This document shows positions 49,775 to 58,219 of a stretch of 64,000 bases of DNA, one piece after another; within the stretch, counting starts at the first letter, position 1; each line of letters begins with the position of its first letter. The translations under genes were made by a program, and so were the position numbers. The notes under the pieces were generated by a model. The model worked only from the letters and a program-made list of their open reading frames with translations, was not told the origin of the DNA and did no database searches. The stretch spans positions 3,596,001 to 3,660,000 of the forward strand of contig NZ_JAQOMS010000002.1 of the NCBI RefSeq assembly GCF_028401425.1, read 5' to 3'. This DNA is from Psychrosphaera algicola. GTDB taxonomy: Bacteria > Pseudomonadota > Gammaproteobacteria > Enterobacterales > Alteromonadaceae.

Positions 49775-50452
49775 TTGATCAAAAAAGATTATAAGCAATT
49801 ATGTAAAAAACTTGGTTACCAATTTAACGATGAGTCGTTATTGGTACAGGCGCTAACGCACCGAAGTTTTAAAGGTAGTCACAATGAACGTTTAGAGTTT
49901 ATTGGCGACTCGTTATTAGGAATGTTTGTTGCGGAAAAACTGTATTTTTCCTTTCCTAAAGCAACAGAAGGTGAATTGACTCGAATGCGATCACAAGTCG
50001 TTAAAGGTCAAACCTTGGCAATTGTAGGTAAAGACCTCGAGTTAAGCGAGTGGTTGCGTTTAGGTCCAGGCGAAATGAAAAGCGGCGGTTGTCGCCGCGA
50101 GTCAATACTAGAAGATGCAATTGAGGCGATTATAGGTGCGGTCTATTTAGATTCGGGTCTGGAAGAATGTAAAACATTTGTCCTTAATTTAGTCGACAAA
50201 CAATTAAAAAATGTTGATCCAAATTCAGCATTAAAAGATCCAAAAACGCAGTTACAAGAGTGGCTGCAATCAAGAAAACGCGCTTTACCTATATATGAAG
50301 TTGAAGAAGTATTAGGGCAAGCACATAATCAAAAGTTTAAAGTCTCATGTACTTTAGACAATGGTGAAGTCGTTTTGGCATCAGGCACGAGTCGCAGGAA
50401 AGCGGAACAGGGTGCAGCACGACTAGCTTTAGAGGTAATTAAAAGTGAGTAA
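49775..50452 (+). CDS. rnc: Ribonuclease III
   Basis: Double-strand-specific endoribonuclease (225 aa from the chosen start) for rRNA processing. Catalytic motif NERLEFIGDSLLGMFVAEKLY, EDAIEAIIGAVYLDSG, and a C-terminal dsRNA-binding domain (KDPKTQLQEWLQSRKRALPIYEV ... GTSRRKAEQGAARLALEVI). The start is taken as TTG at 49775 (MIKKDYKQLCKKLGYQ), since the longer frame would begin inside lepB and run through the hairpin; the site before it (GGGCG) is moderate. It overlaps era by eight bases. Confidence 0.92.
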   Translation: MIKKDYKQLCKKLGYQFNDESLLVQALTHRSFKGSHNERLEFIGDSLLGMFVAEKLYFSFPKATEGELTRMRSQVVKGQTLAIVGKDLELSEWLRLGPGEMKSGGCRRESILEDAIEAIIGAVYLDSGLEECKTFVLNLVDKQLKNVDPNSALKDPKTQLQEWLQSRKRALPIYEVEEVLGQAHNQKFKVSCTLDNGEVVLASGTSRRKAEQGAARLALEVIKSE

Positions 50453-51410
50453 TTCAGAAAATAATCAACAAGAATTAGACGCCTTGTTGGCAAACCTAAA
50501 CAATCGTGCAGATTTATCTGACCCTAAACGGTGCGGATTAATTGCGATTGTTGGTCGTCCAAATGTAGGTAAATCAACCTTGATGAACCAAATTTTAGGG
50601 CAAAAGATTTCGATCACGTCTAAAAAACCACAAACGACACGTCACCGTATTTTAGGTATTCATACGGAAGGTAATGATCAGGTCATTTACGTTGACACGC
50701 CGGGTCTGCATAAAGAAGAAAAGCGCGCGATTAATAAGCTAATGAACAAAGCCGCGTCAAGTGCTCTTGGTGATGTTGAAATGGTGTTGTTTGTTGTTGA
50801 AGCCATGAAATGGCATGAAGACGATGAAATGGTATTGAACAAAATAAAACGTTCAAAACAGCCATGTATTCTTCTTATTAATAAAGTCGACAACATCAAA
50901 AACAAAGAAGAATTGATGCCATTTTTGCAAGAAATAGGTGCCAAACATAAGTTTGAAGAAATCATTCCAATTTCAGCAGAAAAGTCGACAAACATTGAGC
51001 CGATAAAAGAAACTGTACTTAAATTTTTACCTGAGAACCCATTCTTTTTTCCAGAAGATAATGTCACAGATAGAACTTCTCGTTTTATGGCCGCGGAAAT
51101 TGTTCGTGAAAAGCTAATGCGATTTTTAGGTGAAGAATTACCTTACAGTGTAACTGTTGAGATTGAACAGTTTAAATGGGATGAAAAAATCTGGCGCATC
51201 AATGCCTTGATCTTAGTTGAACGTGAAGGTCAGAAGAAAATGGTTATCGGTAAAAAAGGCGAAAAGCTAAAAATTATCGGCCGTGACGCACGTCAAGATC
51301 TTGAATTGTTACTCGACGAAAAAGTCTTCCTTGAGCTTTGGGTTAAAGTCAAAAGTGGCTGGGCTGACGACGAACGTGCATTGCGTTCATTGGGGTATGG
51401 CGAAGATTAA
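50445..51410 (+). CDS. era: GTPase Era
   Basis: Essential GTPase of 30S maturation (321 aa). G domain with GRPNVGKSTLMNQILGQ, VDTPGLH and NKVDN, then a KH domain near the C-terminus (VIGKKGEKLKIIGRDARQDLELLLDEKVFLELWVKVK). Start overlaps the rnc end, stop is three bases before recO, so translation is coupled. Unbroken. Confidence 0.96.
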   Translation: MSNSENNQQELDALLANLNNRADLSDPKRCGLIAIVGRPNVGKSTLMNQILGQKISITSKKPQTTRHRILGIHTEGNDQVIYVDTPGLHKEEKRAINKLMNKAASSALGDVEMVLFVVEAMKWHEDDEMVLNKIKRSKQPCILLINKVDNIKNKEELMPFLQEIGAKHKFEEIIPISAEKSTNIEPIKETVLKFLPENPFFFPEDNVTDRTSRFMAAEIVREKLMRFLGEELPYSVTVEIEQFKWDEKIWRINALILVEREGQKKMVIGKKGEKLKIIGRDARQDLELLLDEKVFLELWVKVKSGWADDERALRSLGYGED

Positions 51411-51413
51411 TAA

Positions 51414-52191
51414 ATGACACCTGATGTAGAGATAAAATCTGCTTTTATCCTTCATTCTCGAAGTTATAAAGAGAACCAAGCTATCGTAGAGGTTCTACTC
51501 GAAGATGAAGGAAGAGTGTCTATTGTGACCTATAAAGGGAGCAAGAAAAACTCTCAGCGCTCTGCACTGCTCCAGCCTTTTAGACCCTTGAATGTCGGTA
51601 TTCAAGGGACTTCAGGCCTCAGAAAGTTAAAACAAATTGATGCCGACTTAGAACAATCTAAACATTTGTTAGCACTAAAGGGTAAAAGCCTTTTTGTGGC
51701 TTCTATTTAAATGAAATCATTTGCCGTCTGTGTGCATCGGATGCGTTTTTCCCCGAACTTTTTCAATATATCAATCCACCCTTATTTCATTGTCAAAACT
51801 GGATAACACCGCAGCGCATTTTTCAGTGCAGATGGCGTTATTGTTGCGCCGGTTTGAATTGCAGTTATTGCTGCAACTTGGCTATGGACTAAACTTTGAA
51901 ACTGACATGATGACAGGGGATGACATTGTATTTAACGATGTATATGAGTTATTTGACGCCAGTGGATTTGTGTTGTCTAACCGGTCGATTTCTGCGCCTG
52001 ATACATTTATCGGAGAAGATCTTAGTTTAATGTCGAGTTTATTAGAAATCCCTTTTGAAGACATCACAATTGACCAATTTCGTCAGCACCAGCCACTGTT
52101 TCGACAATTAAAATTGATTATGCAAACATGTTTGCATCGCCATTTAGGGGATAAACCGTTAAAATCCCGTGAATTATTTAGAACCGCTTAA
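51414..52191 (+). CDS. recO: DNA repair protein RecO (two frame breaks)
   Basis: RecF-pathway mediator that helps load RecA (about 259 aa). OB-fold N-terminus (SAFILHSRSYKENQAIVEVLLEDEGRVSIVTYKG) and helical C-terminus (LLLRRFELQLLLQLGYGLNF). Breaks: a T run at 51690-51694 one short (KSLFCGFYLNEIICRLCASDAFFPELF after repair) and one base missing near 51768-51775 (QYYQSTLISL). Conserved position between era and pdxJ. Confidence 0.92.
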
Positions 52192-52209
52192 TTCTTTTTT
52201 GGAGACTGT

Positions 52210-52946
52210 ATGAGCGAAATCCACTTAGGCGTCAATATTGACCACATCGCAACACTTAGACAAGCCCGTGGTACAACGTATCCGGATCCCGTTCATGCTG
52301 CTGCTGTAGCCGAGCATGCTGGGGCGAGTGGTATTACTATTCACCTTCGTGAAGACCGTCGCCATATTCAAGATAGAGACGTATATGTTTTGGCAAAAAC
52401 GCTACAAACACGGATGAATTTAGAAATGGCGGTAACGGATGAAATGATCCGTATTGCAGAGGAAGTCAATCCTGAGTTTGTGTGTTTAGTGCCTGAAAAA
52501 CGTGAAGAGTTGACCACCGAAGGCGGTTTGGATGTTTGCGGTCAATTAACCAAAATTACCGATGCGGTGACTCGACTTGATGCTATTGGTACAAAAGTTT
52601 CTTTGTTTATTGATGCCGACCAAGCGCAGATAGACGCAGCTGTTGCGACTAAAGCGCCTTATATTGAGATCCATACAGGTCACTATGCTGATGCAACAAC
52701 AGAACAAGCGCAATTAGCAGAACTCCAAAAATCATTGAAGGCGTTAAATACGCGACTAGCAAAGGATTAATTGTTAACGCTGGGCACGGCTTACATTATC
52801 ATAATGTAAAACCTATCGCGGAAATTTCCGAAATTTATGAATTAAATATTGGTCACGCAATTATTGCCCGAGCGGCGATGGACGGTTTAGACAAAGCGGT
52901 ACGTGACATGAAAATATTAATGAATGAAGCTCGGCAGGGAATATAG
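52210..52946 (+). CDS. pdxJ: Pyridoxine 5'-phosphate synthase (frameshifted)
   Basis: Last ring-closing step of vitamin B6 synthesis (about 246 aa). Begins LGVNIDHIATLRQARGTTYPDPVHAA, with ITIHLREDRRHIQDRDV and, after repair, KGLIVNAGHGLHYHNVKPIAEI. The frame breaks near 52727-52731, an A run one short (LQKIIEGVKYATSKGLIVN). acpS begins two bases after the stop. Confidence 0.95.
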
Positions 52947-52948
52947 CC

Positions 52949-53323
52949 ATGTCAGTCATCGGTTTGGGAACAGATATTGTTGAAATTGCTCGGATAACGC
53001 AAGCGTGTGCAGGGTCAGATAGACTGGCACGTCGAGTGTTAACAGATTATGAAATGGGCTTATTTCAGCAAGATAATGAACCAAGCCGATATTTAGCCAA
53101 GCGTTGGGCTGCTAAAGAAGCAGCCGCAAAGGCCCTAGGAACAGGCATTGGACGTGGAATTTCATTTCAACATTTTGAAATTCGAAACAATGATCTGGGA
53201 GCCCCAAAATTGACTTTAACATTAGCTGCAAAACAAAGAGCAGATGACCTCGGTGTAAAAAGCGCTTTGCTTTCTATTTCAGATGAGCAACATTATGCGA
53301 TGGCGACAGTAATTTTATCGTAA
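52949..53323 (+). CDS. acpS: Holo-[acyl-carrier-protein] synthase
   Basis: Transfers phosphopantetheine to acyl carrier protein (124 aa). Motifs IGLGTDIVEIARI near the N-terminus and KRWAAKEAAAKALGTGIGRGISFQHFEI hold the CoA and metal residues. Complete, last gene of the lepA-acpS group. Confidence 0.95.
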   Translation: MSVIGLGTDIVEIARITQACAGSDRLARRVLTDYEMGLFQQDNEPSRYLAKRWAAKEAAAKALGTGIGRGISFQHFEIRNNDLGAPKLTLTLAAKQRADDLGVKSALLSISDEQHYAMATVILS

Positions 53324-53393
53324 ATAAACTGGCTAAACCGTAATCGAAGGTTACACTTAAAGTATCCATAGTTACAGGGATTGATATTGGGAA

Positions 53394-54184
53394 ATGTCTA
53401 AATTATTTAGTTACTTAGTTAAACTTGTATTGGTGATATTGTCATTTACGTTCAGTCAGGCCGCGGTCGCTGATGATGAGTGGGTTGAACTCTTCAAACT
53501 TCACAATCAAACGAACTATGTGGCGGAAAATTATCCTCCGGCAAACTTTTATAAAGATAATTTACTGCAGGGCGTTTCCATCGACTTGCTTCACGAAATT
53601 TGGTCGACACTCTCCTTACCCAAAAAGACGTTTTGGTCGTGCCATGGGTGCGAGGCTATCGACAGCTAGAAAATACACCTAATACTGTACTGTTTACTAT
53701 GTCGCGGACCAAGGAGAGAGAAGACTTATTTAAGTGGGTGGGTCCGGTATTTTCATCGACTCATGTGCTAGTTGCAAAACAAAAAACAGTCATCGATATA
53801 AAAGAAACTAAAGACATCTTTAAATATAGTGTCGCCACAGTTAGAGCGGATATTTCAGAAAAGTCACTGCGCAAAATTGGCTTTCCAGATCAAAAATTAG
53901 CAAAGTTGTCGAATGTAAAACAAGCCTTTTTAATGCTTAAAAATGAAAGAGTTGATTTGGTTATGCTGTCTATTCACGGCTTACATCACGTATTGATGGA
54001 ACTTCACGAGTCGAGAAACCGCTATAAAATAGTCTGGCAAGTTAATAAAATTGGTAATTATTTTGCGTTTAGTAAAGAAACCCCAGACCTGATCATAAAT
54101 AAATTTCAGCAGACGCTAGACTCACTTGAAACCAAACGTATAGAAATACTGCAGAAATACAAATTGCCAGAAGAGGAGTACTAA
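53394..54184 (+). CDS. Periplasmic substrate-binding protein, SBP_bac_3-like (frameshifted)
   Basis: A secreted protein of about 263 residues with a signal peptide (cleavage near SQAAVADDEW). It resembles solute-binding-type domains without an attached permease: YPPANFYKDNLLQGVSIDLLHEIW, then VVPWVRGYRQLENTPNTVLFTMSRTKEREDLFKWVGPV. The frame breaks at 53622-53626, an A run one short (SLPKKDVLVVPW after repair). No transporter genes are adjacent, so it may be a sensory or orphan binding protein. Ligand unknown. Confidence 0.72.
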
Positions 54185-54901
54185 TCCTGCTTGGAAATGT
54201 ACTCTAGTGCCGTCATCGCGTGGTAAGTGACATCCGGATGTAATACATGACTTGGTGATGGGTCTACAACTTCAATTGGGGTTTTATTCTGGCGCGCGAT
54301 ATCGAGTGCCATTTGAGTGATATTGACGCTAAAAGACGTCCCCATAAAGACTATTTTCGCCGCGTTTTTCATTTTATTCTGAGCCGCTGATACCCGGTAC
54401 AATTCGGTATAAAATTCATCAAATAGCAATACAAACGGCTTTAACGATACATATTTCTCGGGGCCGGTTGCTGGAATTTTGAAAATGGATAACAACGACT
54501 CGGTTAAATTTGATTCGTCTACCTGATCCCAAGGTGCGGCTAAACAATCAATATCTTGGCCTTGAGTATGAAACAAAGTAATTTGGTCGATACGACCGTG
54601 AATTGGAATATAATCGGTATTCCCTGCCTTACCATCTAAGCCATCAATGTTTTGAGTTACAACATCCTTGTTTGCCAACCAATGGTGGACGTCATTCGGC
54701 CCACAGTTCCGATATGTAACAAAACGCTTGTAATACTCAGGTCAAAAACTCACTCGGATTTGTTTTATACATCTCACGAGTAGCCATTTGCTGGGGAGTG
54801 TAATTTTGACTGCCTATGGTCCAAAATCCATCTTCTCCTCGAAATGTAGGAATGCCACTTTCAGCACTGACACCGGCGCCCGTGATATATAATGTACTCA
54901 T
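54181..54901 (-). CDS. Sir2-family NAD-dependent deacylase-like protein (frameshifted at an RCCTGGY site)
   Basis: Sirtuin fold (about 240 aa). NAD motif ITGAGVSAESGIPTFRGEDGFW, TQNIDGLDGKAG and the catalytic-type His in YIPIHGRI are present; MGTSFSVN replaces the usual GTSL.V. The two Cys pairs that bind zinc in ordinary sirtuins are not seen after the His. The frame breaks at 54735-54741: on the minus strand SEFLTWYYKRFVTYRN needs ACCTGGT and ACCTGAGT is read. It lies just downstream of the DUF3612-like regulator gene on the same strand. Confidence 0.78.
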
Positions 54902-54917
54902 TTAAGTCCCGCTAAAG

Positions 54918-56430
54918 TTATGACGAACATGGGTTGTAGCAACTCGGTTGGCGAGGGCACACATTCCCCCTCGAACAAATGAGTTTAGCTTGCTTATCCA
55001 TCGCCCGTTCTATCCAGTTAATATTTAATATTTTTGCAACGCTCAACAGGTTGGATTTTAGTTTTGGCGTGAGCACAGCACTGCCGCCATTTTTAACACA
55101 ACTTTGTTGGATTTCATAAGTGATAGAATCTGCGTCTTTTCCCTGCGCTTGAATGGCTGGTGTTAAATCGATACCCGCGCAAAGTACGTGGTGGTTAGTC
55201 GCCATATCTTGAACCTTGATGGATTCACAAATATACAATCTCGATTGGCCATCGACGTTCATTATTGAAAGTTGCGCTGACGTGCCTTCAGTTGGTTCTG
55301 AAATCATATTAAAAACAGCCCAATGCTGACAAGGATCGTCTACTTTTGTCATATTTCCCAGGGAAGCGGGATGCCATTACCTCGATAAACAGCTTTAAGC
55401 TTACTAGGAGAGTATGCATCGAAATAATGCCAGTGACGATATGGTGATACCGCGGTCATGCGACGCATCGCGACTGAGGCCGATACATCAGCCATCTGGT
55501 GACTCGAAATTTCATACCCGTTTCGATCGAGCAGTTGCCTAAAAGGCACTTTGGGGCACAACAGAGCGCCGGCAAAAAGCTCGACTCGAAGTCATGCCAT
55601 GCATGGAGGATATCCTGTGGATCGACGCCTGAGTGCGCGGTTGGTCTGTTACTAGATGTACTGTTTTGACTGCCAACGGACTGAGCACTGCGTAGACTTT
55701 CTTTGTTATGTAAAATGCAATGGCCAATGTAAACCGCGAGTTCATATTTCAAACGGCGAGGGTATTGCTTTAGGCGTCGGTTTAAGTACAGTTTATTGGC
55801 GGGTTCAAAATAGGATGTGATTAGGTTTTTTGACGTGACCCCTAATTCATCACGCGCTTCTTTTGGTGCTTCGTCAAACCAAAATATTTTAAGCCCAACC
55901 TGTTTAACGATGGCAAATAATTCATCGATGGTCAGCGGCATGCGTTTTAATCCTACTTCTTCAGCTGCGCGTTCTAAATCGGGAAAATGGTTTTGGTTGT
56001 TTTCTTGATGCGCTCGAATTAGCAAATGAGCAAATTGACGTCCGGATATACCTGTTTGTGACAGCATTTCGGGTATTGCGATTTGTAAAATATCTTGCGA
56101 AAACAAAAAACTAGGCTCAAGTGGCATGCCGTTTATGCCGCCTCGATTACCTTTGTCTGGCACAATATCCTGATGTTCAGGGGTATCATCTAAAAACCAC
56201 TCTGTGGGCTTTTGAAAAACACTGGCCACCACCTCTAACATATCAATACTTGGCACTCTTTTGCCACGTTCAATCATCGATAAATATGAAACTGAGGGAG
56301 CATATTCAGGGTCAATCCGAATACAACGTGCGGACAAATCTTCAATGGTTAAATTATTTCTCTTTCGTAAATTTCGTATCTTTGTGCCAAGGAAATGGGA
56401 CTTACGTAACAGGCTTTTATTCGGTCGCAT
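54918..56430 (-). CDS. XRE-family regulator, DUF3612-like (two frame breaks)
   Basis: A regulator of about 504 residues. N-terminal helix-turn-helix (FLGTKIRNLRKRNNLTIEDLSARCI ... SYLSMIERGKRVPSIDMLEVVASVF), a central IrrE/ScfR-like region (YELAVYIGHCILHNKESL, a degenerate HExxH position), and a Cys-containing C-terminal domain (SYEIQQ-type, LICSRGNVCPRQPSC). It resembles DUF3612 regulators that sit next to malate synthase genes in Vibrio and Alteromonadales. Breaks: a T run near 55573-55577 and CCCAGGG at 55347-55354, where one C seems missing. Divergent from the malate-synthase-derived gene with phased repeats between them. Confidence 0.75.
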
Positions 56431-56444
56431 TTTGGTTCCTATTT

Positions 56445-56494
56445 TGTAAAATTTACAGTGTGAAATTTTTATTGTGAAATTTTAGTGTAAATTC
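56445..56494. promoter_or_regulatory. Four phased operator-like repeats in the divergent promoter
   Basis: TGTAAAATTTACA (56445-56457, a perfect palindrome) is followed by TGTGAAATTTTT (56459), TGTGAAATTTT (56473) and TGTAAATTC (56486), starting every 13-14 bases. They lie between the regulator gene and the gene at 56583, and are the probable binding sites of the regulator. Confidence 0.6.
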
Positions 56495-56582
56495 ATCTAG
56501 ACTGCTTATCAAGCAATTCGGACAAATACTACACAAAAAAGAATTGCACTAAAAATACCCGACATATAACGAGGATTGAACA

Positions 56583-57182
56583 ATGAATATGACAAACACT
56601 TCACAAAATGAATTTAATGCTACGTCTGGTTTTGATCAGTTCATAAATGAAGAAGTATCCATTTTGGCTGAATTAAACGAGAAACGCGTACTTGAAATTA
56701 TGACGTACTCTAAAAGTTTCTTAGATAAGGTTTTCCCTTTGGAGTCGGGTTCACATCGTGATGTGAGTAGCTATGTAATTTATTACACGCATTTATTGGC
56801 GTTCTTCCCAGACGGCAGCAAAAGTGGCTTAAGCCATCCCAAACAGTTTGTCGCTTTATCAGGTCACAAAAGCGAACCAACCTCGATTGTGTTAAAAAAT
56901 GACGGTTTTCATGTTGAGCTTATTTTCAATAAAAATGGGACTCGTGGGATAAAAGATATTGCCGGTATCGATGACATTCAAGTAGAAACCAACAAGCTAA
57001 ACTTTGGTGGCGAAAATGCGGCTAATGACGAAACAACAGAACAAAAAACACGTCATTGGTTCAGTATGATTAGAAATGACGACGAAATGGTTTATGACGC
57101 AAAGGGCAAACAATTGTGTCGTTGTGTTGACGTACCAAAAGCGTTTACTGATAAAAACGGTGAGGACTACCCGCTTTCTTAA
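56583..57182 (+). CDS. Short protein derived from malate synthase G, catalytic part absent
   Basis: A 199-residue protein without signal peptide. Residues about 44-130 align by eye with E. coli malate synthase GlcB: FLDKVFPLESGSHRDV against FLDESLPLENGSYQDV, and QFVALSGHKSEPTSIVLKNDGFHVELIFNKNG against [32 protein letters not shown]. Where GlcB has ILDCEDSVAAVDAEDK this protein has a changed stretch (LNFGGENAANDETTEQK), and it stops at GEDYPLS, just before the GRSLLFIRNVGH region with the catalytic Arg. It therefore cannot be an active malate synthase. A terminator follows, so the short length looks real and not a frame error. Confidence 0.7.
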   Translation: MNMTNTSQNEFNATSGFDQFINEEVSILAELNEKRVLEIMTYSKSFLDKVFPLESGSHRDVSSYVIYYTHLLAFFPDGSKSGLSHPKQFVALSGHKSEPTSIVLKNDGFHVELIFNKNGTRGIKDIAGIDDIQVETNKLNFGGENAANDETTEQKTRHWFSMIRNDDEMVYDAKGKQLCRCVDVPKAFTDKNGEDYPLS

Positions 57183-57190
57183 GGGGATGC

Positions 57191-57236
57191 ATGGTCAACA
57201 TATAAGGGTCAGTAATAGACCCAGTATGTTGGCCAT
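57191..57236 (+). terminator. Hairpin after the malate-synthase-derived gene
   Basis: ATGGTCAACATA (57191-57202) pairs with TATGTTGGCCAT (57225-57236, one G-T), with inner GGGTC/GACCC, followed by GTTTTGTT. It separates this gene from convergent rdgC. Confidence 0.75.
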
Positions 57237-57242
57237 GTTTTG

Positions 57243-58132
57243 TTATACGATGACTTTTTCCAGTTCTAAAATGAGCTGGTTCAATTCGCCTGTCATGATG
57301 GCGTAATCGGCGTCAAACTTCGCCAATTTGTCTTCATTTGGCACATCTTCAGTTTGCTCTTTTACGATATCCAAAAACTTAATTTGTTTAATGACAGCTT
57401 CTTCATTTAATACAAACTTAGATTTTTCAGACCAAACTAAACCTAATTTTGTGACAAATTTACCGTTTGAAATATGCAGTTGCACTTCTTCTTCGGTGAC
57501 ATTGTGATTTTTTAGTTTTGCGACAGCGGCTTCTTCGTCTAATGCTTTTAGTTCAATATCCTGGGCAAATTCGAAAGGAGCAGGTAATTGATCTTTTTGA
57601 ACCCACAACGTCATGGTTGCCATTAGATCACCCTCTGGTTTGAATGGCAAAACAGGTAAAGTCCCTAAACATTGGCGCATGAAAGATAATAGGTTTTCAG
57701 CTTTATTTGCGCTTGAAGAATTGACCACAATAAACTGGTCAGTCACATTGATATAGGCGTAAAGACGACTATTGCGAGAAAACGCTTTTGGCAATAATTG
57801 CTGAGTGATCTCTTCTTTGATTGTTTGTTTTTCTTTTTTACCGACTTTCTGTCCACGTTCTGCTTCAATCAGCTGAACTTTTTCATCTAATGCTTCTTTA
57901 ATGACAGACGAAGGAAGAATTTTTTCTTCGGTTTTAAGACAAACTAAAATGTTGTTATTGGCGCTGTGGCTTAAACCTTCAGTTCAGGAATTGGTGAAAC
58001 CCAACCTTGAGTTTGTTGATCTTGGCTTCCACACGGGCGAAATAGGTGCGCTTGAAATGAATCAACTAACTCTGCTTCGCTAGTCGTAAACGGTTTTGTA
58101 AATTTGTAAATATGAGCGTTGTTAAACCACAT
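57243..58132 (-). CDS. rdgC: Recombination-associated protein RdgC (frameshifted)
   Basis: Ring-shaped DNA-binding protein that restrains RecA (about 297 aa). Starts MWFNNAHIYKFTKPF, with FRPCGSQDQQTQGWVSPI, EEKILPSSVIKEALDEKVQLIEAERGQKVGKKEKQ and LPKAFSRNSRLYAYI, all RdgC signatures. The frame breaks near 57977-57979, where a G pair on the minus strand should be three (PELKGLSHSANNNIL). Isolated gene. Confidence 0.93.
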
Positions 58133-58219
58133 GATCTTGACCCTAACTTTGATGAGCCAAAGATAATACCAGAGTAATGTTAAATTGGCTGTTCAAATCA
58201 CAGCCAATTTATCGACATT

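Noticed and set aside
56121..56477. 118-codon plus-strand ORF upstream of the MSG-derived gene
   Set aside because: Antisense to the helix-turn-helix domain of the regulator; no family resemblance.
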